This document shows positions 49,614-57,993 of a stretch of DNA of 64,000 bases, piece after piece. Each line of letters starts with the position of its first letter. Position 1 is the first letter of the stretch. A model generated the notes under the pieces. It was not told the DNA's origin and ran no database searches. It saw only the letters and a list, made by a program, of their open reading frames with translations. The stretch is taken from positions 1 to 64,000 of the forward strand of contig UQIN01000011.1 in the NCBI GenBank assembly GCA_900541035.1, given 5' to 3'. The translations under genes were made by a program, and so were the position numbers. This stretch comes from an uncultured Collinsella sp. (GTDB lineage: Bacteria > Actinomycetota > Coriobacteriia > Coriobacteriales > Coriobacteriaceae).

Positions 49614-50870
49614 CTAGCGCAGCAGGCGATACTTCTGCCCCCTGCCGGTGCCTTCAACTGTCGCCAGGCCTGTCTCAACAAGTTTTTTGAGGATGCGAAG
49701 CAGCTTCGAGCGGCTAAAGGTAACTTTGGCCGCAAGCTCGCTTGTCGATTGAGGGTGTACTCCGCTCAGCAGTCCGAATACGGTAAGTTCGTCGCCTTCG
49801 AGCCCGGGGTTATCCATGAGTAGGGGAAGCGTGACCACAATAGCGTTATCCGATACTTGAAAACGAGGCTTTTTGATGCTGTCTTTATAGGTGTCTCGAA
49901 TTCGCATAATGCCCGTTCCGAATGCCTCGATAAGGCCTAGGCGCAAAAAGACTTCGGCAAGAATACGATTGCGTCTAACGGACAGCATGTCGGACAGGTA
50001 TTCATCGACGGTCATGCTTGCTGGCAAGCCGCCGGGCGAAGCGACTTCCACGCGGTCGTCGAACATCGAGATGCGAATGTGCGCGGGCGCATCCCAAGTC
50101 CTATGAACGACCGCATTGGTAATCGCCTCTCGGAACGCTTCAAGTGGAATGAGCTCCTTGTGGATACGCTCCATTCCCTTGATTTCTTCGTAGCAGTACT
50201 GATTTTTAAAAAGCTCAAGGGCTCCGTCAATTTCCGATAGAACGGATGCATGCTCAAGAGTTTTGCGCTGCTTAATGAGGTTGATAGTGTCACCAAATAC
50301 TGCGATGTCGATACCTGGGAAGCCGTTCTCGTCCGCGAGCAGCTCTGCTGCGTTATTGTAGGTCCCGGTCTGATCGAGCAGGCCGAGGGTTTTAAGGGTG
50401 TCGGTTGTGAACGACTGAAGCGAAAGTTTTGCCGTTAAGCGATTCTCTAAAACGGTGAAAGATAAATCTTGCTTGTTTGCCGGGAGCTGTTCAAAGGAGA
50501 GGTTTTGACCTTCGAGCACGAGGCGTGAAAGCCCCAGGGTGTCAACTGGTATGGTCGCGGTGTCATTGCGCTTGTATGCCTTCGAGCGGTATAGGTAAGG
50601 CTTCGATCTGCCAGGAAAGACCGTAAGCTCTACGGTTGCATCGCACTCGTTGATTTTTAGGGAGTAATCGGGCTGGGGGATGATCGAATCGTTAATCTTG
50701 TTTTCGATATCCAGGCAGGTCTGCTTGGGGTCATCGAGACCAACGGCTTCTCCGTCGTCGTTAATTCCAAATAGCACGCGTCCTCCCGTGCCATTTGCAT
50801 AAGCGGAGACGGTTTTAAGGAACGAATTGGTGACGCATTCCTTGAATTCAAGATCTTTAGATTCTTGCAT
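49614..50870 (-). CDS. AlbA_2 (Schlafen-like) domain transcriptional regulator
   Basis: The 418-aa product has an N-terminal AlbA_2/Schlafen domain (LEFKECVTNSFLKTVSAYAN, then GGRVLFGINDDGEAVG), a middle GHKL-type ATPase segment (LEAFREAITNAVVHRTW, VASPGGLPASMTVDEYL, GTGIMRIRD), and a C-terminal winged helix (TSELAAKVTFSRSKLLRIL). Such proteins are annotated as DNA-binding regulators and are frequent in accessory and defence-like regions. The start ATG 50870 is preceded by an array of operator half-sites (50896-51012), suggesting autoregulation. Confidence 0.85.
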   Translation of the reverse strand: MQESKDLEFKECVTNSFLKTVSAYANGTGGRVLFGINDDGEAVGLDDPKQTCLDIENKINDSIIPQPDYSLKINECDATVELTVFPGRSKPYLYRSKAYKRNDTATIPVDTLGLSRLVLEGQNLSFEQLPANKQDLSFTVLENRLTAKLSLQSFTTDTLKTLGLLDQTGTYNNAAELLADENGFPGIDIAVFGDTINLIKQRKTLEHASVLSEIDGALELFKNQYCYEEIKGMERIHKELIPLEAFREAITNAVVHRTWDAPAHIRISMFDDRVEVASPGGLPASMTVDEYLSDMLSVRRNRILAEVFLRLGLIEAFGTGIMRIRDTYKDSIKKPRFQVSDNAIVVTLPLLMDNPGLEGDELTVFGLLSGVHPQSTSELAAKVTFSRSKLLRILKKLVETGLATVEGTGRGQKYRLLR

Positions 50871-50895
50871 CGTGTTGCTCCGTTTCGCCTCAATT

Positions 50896-51012
50896 TGACG
50901 TGAAAAATGACACGTAAAATTTTACACGTCATTTTGCATGTCAAAATTATGACACGTAAAAATTTGCATGTCTTTTTGCGTGTCAAAGTGACGCGATATG
51001 ACACGCAAACGT
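50896..51012. promoter_or_regulatory. Array of GACAYGYAAAA half-sites
   Basis: At least seven copies of an 11-bp word (GACACGTAAAA, GACGTGTAAAA, GACATGCAAAA, GACACGCAAAA and variants) alternate in orientation in an AT-rich gap. Two pairs form palindromes, at about 50909-50930 and 50951-50972. It looks like a multi-operator control region for the AlbA_2 gene, the antitoxin gene, or both. Confidence 0.6.
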
Positions 51013-51027
51013 GCGCGGGTAGAGATC

Positions 51028-51324
51028 TCAGCTTGGAAGGTCGTATTTGTCCCGTATTGAGGTCGTAAAGGAATCGTAGTCACTGTGGTCGCCCTGCGAT
51101 GCCTCATCTTCTGCCAACATCATGCGAGACAGCAGTCTGCCCTTTGCGATTTCGTCTTGCATGACGCGATACAGGTCGCTGCTGATGCAGTGCATGGTTG
51201 CATGGCCGTTCTTGGTGACGGTGACGTCGCGTTCAGACTCAACGAGCGCAGTGAACGTATCGACATCTTTTATCTCTCGAATGGATACACAAGCAGACAT
51301 CGGTTTCTTTTCGCGATGAGCCAT
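51028..51324 (-). CDS. Phd/YefM-like antitoxin
   Basis: The 98-aa product (start uncertain: ATG 51324, 51300 or 51357) reads MSACVSIREIKDVDTFTALV, ERDVTVTKNGHATMHCISSD and LYRVMQDEIAKGRLLSRMM, the pattern of Phd/YefM antitoxins (beta-hairpin, then a helical arm). A matching RelE/Doc toxin is not directly adjacent. The neighbours are a Fic protein 300 bp upstream on the same strand and the AlbA_2 regulator downstream. Since Doc is itself a Fic-fold toxin, a functional link with the Fic gene is possible but unproven. Confidence 0.65.
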   Translation of the reverse strand: MAHREKKPMSACVSIREIKDVDTFTALVESERDVTVTKNGHATMHCISSDLYRVMQDEIAKGRLLSRMMLAEDEASQGDHSDYDSFTTSIRDKYDLPS

Positions 51325-51488
51325 GGTGGTTTCACGGTTCAAAATAACATCTTCCATCGACAAAGGTCGGTAATTTTGTATGTATCGGGCATTGCAAAGG
51401 TCAGTATTTTTGTAAATCAGCAGGTAGATTGATGTGTGAGGGAATTCGCGTCGTGTATGCCGAAAAGACTGAGTTCCGCCATCTAATT

Positions 51489-51625
51489 GTCTCAATCTGT
51501 AACAGCTAGACAGTCAAAACTGGGCTTAGTGTTACAGATTAAGATCTTACGGGGAGCCCCGTACGTTTGTCTTGATCTGTAACAGTTACAGGTAAAATAC
51601 CGGGCTAGATGTTACAGATTTAGAT
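51489..51625. repeat. 57-nt palindromic repeats, cluster 1 (2 copies)
   Basis: Units at 51489-51545 and 51569-51625, starts 80 nt apart. Each has 16-nt arms (GTCTCAATCTGTAACA type and TGTTACAGATTNAGAT type) around a 25-nt centre. The second unit overlaps the 3' end of the fic gene. A small ACGGGG/CCCCGT hairpin lies between the units. Confidence 0.85.
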
Positions 51626-52744
51626 TTTGTCGGAGCGGTCCTCGGGTTTGTTATCGGGTATTGCGGATTGCAAGAATAATTCCAGGGCGTGGACGTCTTT
51701 GAGTACGTAACCCGTCGAACGACCCGCTCCTGTTTTCTCGATTGCGCTGCAACCAACAAGCTGACTGAGGGTTCGCTTAATGGTTACCTCGCTGATATCG
51801 GGGCAGTTGGACTGGATGTCGGATTTCTTGATGACGCCGGGTCTCTGCTGAAATAGAGCAGCTATACGTGCTTGCTTCGGCATGGGGTGAGTGCCAGATT
51901 CGATCTGGGTGTGCTGCTCGAGCTGTCGGTAGGCGGCCAGGGTTGTTCCGAGCATGAAACGGATAAAGGGTACTTCGGTGTTTTGATTTTCATTCCATCC
52001 AGTGGAGCTTGCAGCGAGAGCGTTGTAGTAAAGCGCTTTGTTGTCTTCAATAAGTCGTTCGATGCTGATGTAACGCGCAACGTCGTATCCAGTCTTTTCG
52101 AGCAGCAGCGTTGTAAGGAGCCGGCTCATCCTGCCATTGCCATCGTTGAAGGGATGAATGCTAACAAAATCGAAGATAAAGCGGAGCGATATAAGGAGGG
52201 GATCGCAAACTTGGCGAGATAAAGCATCGTTGAGGGACTGGCAGGCTTCTTTAATAAGTCCCGGGGTTGCTAGGGCCGAAGGGGGCCTAAAGCGCATAAA
52301 TCGATTTCCTTGATCGTCAATGGAGACGATTTCGTTATCGCTATCTTTCCAATGGCCTCCATACGAGATTGCCGTGTGCGCCATGAGGTCACGATGCAAC
52401 TGCAGAATGACCGATGGCGTTACGGGAATGGAATCGTGTTGCTCGTGAATAAGCGACAGCACATCTCGGTATCCAGCAATTTCTTCCTCTGCGCGGGAGC
52501 TTGGCTTGGCGGAATACGCCATGATCGCTTTGAGTCTTTTTTGGGTGGTAACAATTCCTTCAAGTCCGTTGGAGGACCGGGTGCTTTGGATCTTAGCCTC
52601 CTCCATTAGGGACGATAGAAGCTCGGGTTTGACTTGACTCAGAGCAAGCTGACGGCCTTTATGCTCGCGTATCGAGAGGAGGAGGTTGGTGATTGGAGTT
52701 GCTTCGAGTTCCGCTGGAACTATGGCGTAATCAAACCGGCGCAT
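51620..52744 (-). CDS. Fic-family protein, class II (N-terminal inhibitory helix)
   Basis: Fic enzymes transfer AMP or another nucleotide group to target proteins. The 374-aa product has the catalytic HPFNDGNGRMSR in the centre and, near the N-terminus, STRSSNGLEG, which fits the S/T-x-x-x-E-G inhibitory helix; it is therefore self-inhibited (class II). The C-terminal ~90 residues are a winged helix (KKSDIQSNCPDISEVTIKRT). AGGAG precedes the ATG. Immediately upstream is a 32-bp inverted repeat; the last codons lie in a 57-nt repeat unit. It may be a signalling AMPylator and not a killing toxin. Confidence 0.9.
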   Translation of the reverse strand: MRRFDYAIVPAELEATPITNLLLSIREHKGRQLALSQVKPELLSSLMEEAKIQSTRSSNGLEGIVTTQKRLKAIMAYSAKPSSRAEEEIAGYRDVLSLIHEQHDSIPVTPSVILQLHRDLMAHTAISYGGHWKDSDNEIVSIDDQGNRFMRFRPPSALATPGLIKEACQSLNDALSRQVCDPLLISLRFIFDFVSIHPFNDGNGRMSRLLTTLLLEKTGYDVARYISIERLIEDNKALYYNALAASSTGWNENQNTEVPFIRFMLGTTLAAYRQLEQHTQIESGTHPMPKQARIAALFQQRPGVIKKSDIQSNCPDISEVTIKRTLSQLVGCSAIEKTGAGRSTGYVLKDVHALELFLQSAIPDNKPEDRSDKI

Positions 52745-52752
52745 ATGGCTCC

Positions 52753-52827
52753 TTTCAGTATCACGAACATATTTTCGGTATCATAATAACATGAAATGAT
52801 GCCGAAAATATGTTCGTGATACTGAAA
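52753..52827. promoter_or_regulatory. 32-bp inverted repeat directly upstream of fic
   Basis: Arms at 52753-52784 and 52796-52827 match at 31 of 32 positions, with the words TATCACGAACATATTTTCGG and its complement, around an 11-nt AT-rich loop. It abuts the fic ribosome site. It is either a large operator (perhaps for the winged helix of Fic itself) or a leader hairpin. Confidence 0.7.
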
Positions 52828-52885
52828 ACAAGATAAGAGGCGCGCTTCACAGCTGCTTGGAAAGCGCGGATTTGACTATCCAATT

Positions 52886-53103
52886 GTCTCAATCAGTAAC
52901 GGTTGGGATCGAAAAACTCGGCTAGATGTTACAGATTGAGATTAAAGGGATTGACCTGTGGCGTTTGTCTCGATCTGTAACAGGTAGATGGTCAAAAGTG
53001 GGCTAGGTGTTACAGATTTAGATTATTCGGACCGGCCTGCGCGTTCGTCTCAATCTGTAACAATTAGGACCGAAAATCCCAGCTAGATGTTACAGATCGA
53101 GAC
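52886..53103. repeat. 57-nt palindromic repeats, cluster 2 (3 copies)
   Basis: Units at 52886-52942, 52967-53023 and 53047-53103, with start-to-start distances of 81 and 80 nt. Centres alternate between a GGATCGAAAAACTCGG type and a GATGGTCAAAAGTGGG type. They fill the gap between the fic promoter and the end of lacG. Confidence 0.88.
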
Positions 53104-53124
53104 AAACGATCCGCGCGGCTCGGC

Positions 53125-53174
53125 AAAAAATAAAAAGGCCGCATGCGAACCCGTGGAGGGATTCGTATGCGGCC
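53125..53174 (-). terminator. Terminator of the first lacG operon
   Basis: GGCCGCATGCGAA pairs with TTCGTATGCGGCC (one G-T pair); on the minus strand the stem is followed by TTTTTATTTTTT. Confidence 0.88.
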
Positions 53175-53196
53175 GACAAGGGGTATGTGGCTGAAA

Positions 53197-54618
53197 CTAG
53201 GCCATGAGCAGGCCGGTCTCCGCGACGTTCTTGTACCAGTACGCGCTCGCCTTGGGATAGCGCTTCTGGGTCTCAAAGTCGATGTAGAACAGGCCATAGC
53301 GCTTGTTGTAGCCGTTGGTCCAGGAGAACTGGTCCTGCAGCGACCACACAAAGTAGCCGTCGACGTTCACGCCGCCGTCAATCGCCTTGAGGATCCACGC
53401 GAGATGCTGACGCATGTAGTCGATGCGAGGAGCGTCGTCGATAAAGCCGTCCTCGAAGTCGTCCTTATAGCCCATGCCGTTCTCGGTGATGTAGATCTTC
53501 TTGTAGTTGGGGTAATCGTTCTTAATGCGGAGCAGCAGATCGTACAGACCCTCGGGATAGATGATCCAGTCCCAATCGGTGGTGGGTACGCCTTCGCGCA
53601 CGCATGACTCGCCCACGCCCTTGAGGAACCAGCGCGAGGAGCCCTTGTCGCCGGTGCCATTGTGGTTGATGTCGTTTTCGCCCTCGGCAGCACGCAGGAA
53701 CTGGCACTTGTAGGTGTTGACGCCCAGACAATCGTTGTAGGGGAGCGCGGCGGTCAGCGCGGCGATGTCCTCGTCTCGGACGTCGAGCTCGCCGCCGGCG
53801 ATATGGGCCAGCTTGGTTGCGGCTTCCATGGTGTCGGCTGCATAGTGGCCGCGGAAGGTGGCGTCGAGTACCCAGCGGTTGTTGATGACGTCGGCCATGC
53901 GAGCCGCCTCGCAGTCGGCGGCGTTGTTGGGGTCGAGGGGATACTTGGGCTCCAGGTTCTGGACAATGCCGATCTCGCCCTCAAAGCCGCCCTCATGGAA
54001 GGCGACGACAGCCTTGGCGTGGGCCACCATCATGTTGTGCATGAGCTGGAAGGCCTTGTCCAGGCGATACTTCTCGCCGTGCGGCCAGTTGCCGACGATA
54101 AAGCTGCCCTCGGCGGTCGCGGGGATCTCGTTAAAGGTAAACCAGTGCTTGACCTCGGTGAACTCGGCAAAGCAGAACTTGGCGTACTCGACAAAGGCGT
54201 CGATCGTCGTGCGCGTCAGGAAACCCTCGCCGCCGTTCTGGTAAAAGGCCTCAGGTGTATCAAAGTGATCGAGCGTGACATAGGGGATAACGCCGGCATT
54301 GTTGCAGGTGGCAAAGAGCTCGTGATAGAAGGCAACACCCTCGGGGTTGATCTCGCCGGTGCCGTTGGGGAAGATACGGCTCCAGGCGATGGAGACACGG
54401 ATGCCGTTGATGCCAAAGCGCTGGCACAGGTCGATATCGACCGGGTATTTGTTGTAGAAATCGCTTGCGGGGTCGGGGGAGAAGCGACCCTGAGCAGCCA
54501 AGAAATCGTCCCAGGGCACTTTGCCCTTGCCGTGCGTGCGGGTCTCTCCCTCAACCTGGTAAGCGGCGGTGGCGCCGCCAAACACAAAGCCGTTGGGGAA
54601 CTGCATGGGATTGGTCAT
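53197..54618 (-). CDS. lacG: GH1 6-phospho-beta-galactosidase, LacG-like (first)
   Basis: It hydrolyses lactose 6-phosphate or a related 6-phospho-beta-galactoside delivered by a lactose-type PTS. The 473-aa product has the GH1 acid/base in HWFTFNEIP and the nucleophile in YITENGMGYKD. GFVFGGATAAYQVEG, PASDFYNKYPVDIDL and TDWDWIIYPEGLYD follow staphylococcal/streptococcal LacG closely. It lies 75 bp after lacE on the same transcript. A 6-phospho-beta-glucosidase activity is possible but less likely given the LacG and LacE similarity. Confidence 0.87.
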   Translation of the reverse strand: MTNPMQFPNGFVFGGATAAYQVEGETRTHGKGKVPWDDFLAAQGRFSPDPASDFYNKYPVDIDLCQRFGINGIRVSIAWSRIFPNGTGEINPEGVAFYHELFATCNNAGVIPYVTLDHFDTPEAFYQNGGEGFLTRTTIDAFVEYAKFCFAEFTEVKHWFTFNEIPATAEGSFIVGNWPHGEKYRLDKAFQLMHNMMVAHAKAVVAFHEGGFEGEIGIVQNLEPKYPLDPNNAADCEAARMADVINNRWVLDATFRGHYAADTMEAATKLAHIAGGELDVRDEDIAALTAALPYNDCLGVNTYKCQFLRAAEGENDINHNGTGDKGSSRWFLKGVGESCVREGVPTTDWDWIIYPEGLYDLLLRIKNDYPNYKKIYITENGMGYKDDFEDGFIDDAPRIDYMRQHLAWILKAIDGGVNVDGYFVWSLQDQFSWTNGYNKRYGLFYIDFETQKRYPKASAYWYKNVAETGLLMA

Positions 54619-54693
54619 GAGTCATCCTTTCTGTGGGATTCGAATAGGGAGGGTGCCCGAACTGGGGATCCGGGCACCAACAGAGGGAGGAAA

Positions 54694-56451
54694 CTAGTCG
54701 AGGTTCTCGCGGAGCCACTTGATGGCGCCAGCGGGGTCGCGAGTAAGGTCGATATATTCCTTACCGCGGGGAGCGAGCAGCTTAATGCCCAGACGATCGG
54801 TGTCGGCCTTCATGTCGTTGTAGTAGCTACGGACCTGCGGGGCAAGCACGATAACGTCGTACTGATCCATGATGGCAGTGTGCTGGCCATAGGCGCCTGC
54901 GGAGGAAGCGATGTTCTCTCCGGTCTGCGCAGCACCTTCCTTGATGGCGTTGGCAAGCATGGCAGAGGTGCCGGCGCCGGCGCACAGGACGAGGACCTTC
55001 AGACCGTCGACATCCTTCTTAGCGGATGCGTCGGCGGCGGGCTCGGGCTGATCGGCGACAGGCTTGCTGTCGGCGTCAGCGGCGGTCGGCTCGACAGCGG
55101 GCGCAGAGGTGCTGGCGGCGATGGCGGCGGCACCATTGGACTCGAGACCCAGCTCGGCGGCGCGCTCGGCCTCCTGGTCGCAGAGCAGCTTATCGTATGC
55201 CTTCAAGAACGGCAGGTAGATGATGGCGTCCAGCAAGATGATGATCGCGACAAATACCAGGGCGATAAGCTGGAAGTTCGTGGTGATGAAAATGCCGATG
55301 GGGGCAGGGGTAGCCCAAGGCACCACGAAGGAGAAGCCGTTCATGCCCACGTTGTCGATAAAGAACTTGGCAACGCTTACGTTGACGCAGCCGGCGGCAA
55401 CAAAGGGGATGAGCATGTAGGGGTTAAGGATCATCGGCGCGCCAAAGAGCAGCGGCTCGTTGACAGCAAAGGCAACAGGAACAATTGAGGCCTTACCGAC
55501 GGCTTTGAGCTGCTTGGACTTCATAAAGAGAATCAGCAGAAGCGGCACGATGAACGTGGCGCCGGTGCCGCCGAACTCACCCACGAGCGACATGTTAAAG
55601 GTGAGGGAATGGGCGGGGTGACCACCGGCCAGCAGAACCTGCAGGTTCTCGGCCTGGTTGGCAAGACGGATGGGGTCGATGCCCGGCTGGACGATCGAGG
55701 GGCCGTGGACGCCGATGAACCAGAAGAACGCGGTGGCTGCCTGGATAAGGATAAGGCCAGGATAGGTTTCTGCAGCGGTAAAGAGCGGGGAGAGCAGTTT
55801 GATAAGCAGCTCGGAGAACGGAACGCCCATGAGGTTGCGCACGACGACATCGATGATGCCGCAGATGATGACGGCGCCACCGAAGGGGATAATGTCGCGG
55901 AAGTTCTGAGCGATGGCGCCCGGGACCTCCTTGGGCAGCTTAATGGTCAGATCGCGCGAGACGCAGAACTTATAAACCCAAACGGTAATGAACGCGGCGA
56001 TATAGGCCGAGAACAGACCGCGCGTACCCATGCTGGTGCAATCGAAGACAGAAAGCTCGGAGCCGTTGAACTTGGTGGTGAACTGCGTAACAGCGAGCAG
56101 CAGCATGCTGCACTGGGCGGCAACCATGGTGGAGCCGTCGTTGAGCACCTTGCCGGCGGGCATGCGACGGTTCATGGAAGCCGTAAAGTTCTTGGCGGTG
56201 GTGCCGGCAACCATGATGCCCATGACGCCCATGGTGAAGTTGTACAGCTTGTTGCACCAGTCGATGAGCGGCTGGGGCAGCGTGATGCCAACTACGCCAG
56301 GAAGGGTGGCGATCAACAGGAAGATCGAAGAGGTGAGGACAATGGGCATGCACCCAAGGAATCCGTCCTTGATGGCCTGGAGGTAGATGTTCCTCGAGAT
56401 CTTCTCAAAGAACGGTTGATGCTTTTCGAGCATCTTTACGATGGCGTCCAT
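54694..56451 (-). CDS. lacE: PTS lactose-family EIICB (first)
   Basis: The 585-aa membrane protein imports and phosphorylates lactose-like sugars. EIIC (1-~420) opens with EKHQPFFEKISRNIYLQAIKDG and contains FWFIGVHGPSIVQPG and VNEPLLFGAPMILNP. A ~60-residue Ala/Glu/Asp-rich linker leads to EIIB, whose phosphocysteine is in LVLCAGAGTSAMLANA. The family needs a separate EIIA-Lac (LacF), which is not seen in the window. It is first in a lacE-lacG operon and divergent from a LacI regulator, with a perfect palindrome between. Confidence 0.9.
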   Translation of the reverse strand: MDAIVKMLEKHQPFFEKISRNIYLQAIKDGFLGCMPIVLTSSIFLLIATLPGVVGITLPQPLIDWCNKLYNFTMGVMGIMVAGTTAKNFTASMNRRMPAGKVLNDGSTMVAAQCSMLLLAVTQFTTKFNGSELSVFDCTSMGTRGLFSAYIAAFITVWVYKFCVSRDLTIKLPKEVPGAIAQNFRDIIPFGGAVIICGIIDVVVRNLMGVPFSELLIKLLSPLFTAAETYPGLILIQAATAFFWFIGVHGPSIVQPGIDPIRLANQAENLQVLLAGGHPAHSLTFNMSLVGEFGGTGATFIVPLLLILFMKSKQLKAVGKASIVPVAFAVNEPLLFGAPMILNPYMLIPFVAAGCVNVSVAKFFIDNVGMNGFSFVVPWATPAPIGIFITTNFQLIALVFVAIIILLDAIIYLPFLKAYDKLLCDQEAERAAELGLESNGAAAIAASTSAPAVEPTAADADSKPVADQPEPAADASAKKDVDGLKVLVLCAGAGTSAMLANAIKEGAAQTGENIASSAGAYGQHTAIMDQYDVIVLAPQVRSYYNDMKADTDRLGIKLLAPRGKEYIDLTRDPAGAIKWLRENLD

Positions 56452-56553
56452 AGAGCTCCTTTGCTACTTGATGCGCGATGCATGTGGATGGAACTGGTCG
56501 TCGATGGATGGTCAGGACTGCCCGGAAACCTTCCTGCTTAAGGAAGGCATTGC

Positions 56554-56590
56554 GAAATGACAACGTTGTCATTTCGTTAATGACAACGTA
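56554..56590. promoter_or_regulatory. LacI-type operator between lacE and its regulator
   Basis: A 22-bp perfect palindrome with the half-site GAAATGACAAC (56554-56575) is followed by a second half-site AATGACAACGT at 56579-56589. The central CAACGTTG is typical of LacI-family sites. It lies in the 275-bp divergent gap. Confidence 0.8.
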
Positions 56591-56726
56591 AGACATTTTT
56601 GGAAGAGCAACAAGGATTTACAGGTGAACGGTCGATATCGTCCGATAAACGGCTGATTTACTAGTCAGGCAGGTAGTGTATGCTAGAACGCAAAAAACAA
56701 GCGATAGAGAACCGAGTGGAGAAGCA

Positions 56727-57737
56727 GTGGCAACGATGGACATGAAAAATGTCTCAATGAATGATGTGGCAGTTGCCGCGGGCGTTTCTCTCAAGACGGT
56801 TTCGCGTGTGATCAACGAGCCCAATAGCGTGCGAGAGTCGACACGCGATAAGGTCCATTCGGCCATGGAGGCGCTCGGGTTTCGAACCAACTTTGCCGCG
56901 CGTTCGCTCAAGTTGGGCCGTTACGGGTGCATCGGCGTGGTGCTGTTTCACTTGTCAGGTGGTGCCGTGGACATGATTGACGGTATCGCCGATGCCGCCG
57001 CAGAGCGAGGCTTTGCGCTCACGATGATTAAAAAGCGGGCGGGGGAGAAGATGACCCTTGCCGAAGCGGCGCGCAGGATGTCGCAGCTGCCTGTTGATGG
57101 CATGATCTTCAACCTGCGTCAGATGGTCGATGACTTTGATACCTTTGAGGCGCCGAAAGACCTCAAGACGGTGATTATCACACCGATGGAACATCCTACC
57201 TGCTCCACCGTCAGTGACGACCAAGAGGGCGGCGCGCGCATGGCGTGCGAGTACTTCTTGGATCATGGTCACAAGAACGTGTATTTCGTTTCGGGTAAGA
57301 AAGAGTCGCTGTCGAGTCAGTGCCGTATGAAAGGTTGGCGTGCGGCACTCGAGGCGCATGGGATTGAGCCGCCCGAGCCTCTGCAAGGCGATTGGAATGC
57401 GGATAGTGGCTATGCCGCGGGCCTTGTGCTTGCCGATAAACCCGATTGCACGGCGGTCCTCGCTGCTAACGACTGCATGGCAAACGGCGTGATGATGGCT
57501 CTACGTGACAAAGGGCTCAGTGTGCCCGACGACGTGTCCGTGATCGGCTTCGACGATGAGCTCTACAAGACGATTCCCAACTCGATTCTGACGTCGGTGA
57601 AGTTTCGCCACCGCGAGCTGGGCATCCGTGCACTTAACGAGGTCGTTTCGGGTCTGGAAGCCCCGAGCTCCAGAAGCCGTACGCTCGTCTCGGGCGTGTT
57701 GGTCGAGCGTTCCAGCGTAAAGGACTTGCGGGCGTAG
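56727..57737 (+). CDS. LacI-family regulator (first lac locus)
   Basis: The 336-aa product starts at GTG 56727, five bases after GGAG; an ATG at 56736 is the alternative. The LacI helix-turn-helix is SMNDVAVAAGVSLKTVSRVI with the hinge helix region FAARSLKLGR; the sugar-binding core has AANDCMANGVMMAL and VPDDVSVIGFDDE. It is divergent from lacE-lacG and very probably represses them through the palindrome at 56554. The effector is likely galactose 6-phosphate or an analog; unproven. Confidence 0.9.
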   Translation: MATMDMKNVSMNDVAVAAGVSLKTVSRVINEPNSVRESTRDKVHSAMEALGFRTNFAARSLKLGRYGCIGVVLFHLSGGAVDMIDGIADAAAERGFALTMIKKRAGEKMTLAEAARRMSQLPVDGMIFNLRQMVDDFDTFEAPKDLKTVIITPMEHPTCSTVSDDQEGGARMACEYFLDHGHKNVYFVSGKKESLSSQCRMKGWRAALEAHGIEPPEPLQGDWNADSGYAAGLVLADKPDCTAVLAANDCMANGVMMALRDKGLSVPDDVSVIGFDDELYKTIPNSILTSVKFRHRELGIRALNEVVSGLEAPSSRSRTLVSGVLVERSSVKDLRA

Positions 57738-57759
57738 ACGTGCTCGGCCTATTCCGTTT

Positions 57760-57895
57760 GTCTCGATCTGTAACAACTAGACGGTCAAAAGTGGTCTACA
57801 TGTTACAGATTGAGATTTTCGGCTTGGCCTGTGCGTTCACCTCGATCTGTAACAGCTGGGACCCAAAAACTCGGCTAGATGTTACAGATTAAGAT
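57760..57895. repeat. 57-nt palindromic repeats, cluster 3 (2 copies)
   Basis: Units at 57760-57816 and 57839-57895, starts 79 nt apart. They sit in the convergent gap between the LacI gene and the end of the second lacE. First centre is of the GACGGTCAAAAGTGG type, second of the GGGACCCAAAAACTCGG type. Confidence 0.88.
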
Positions 57896-57922
57896 GAACA
57901 GGAGGACGGGTGCGGTCTAAAC

Positions 57923-57966
57923 AAAATGGCCCGCGCATCACGCATCGATGCACGGGCCATTTTTTT
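57923..57966. terminator. Bidirectional terminator at the lacI/lacE2 junction
   Basis: AAAATGGCCCGCGCAT pairs with ATGCACGGGCCATTTT with one mismatch and has a further T-run to the right and A-run to the left. Confidence 0.85.
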
Positions 57967-57993
57967 CTGCGAGCGGCAGGTGGCGTCAGCGTC

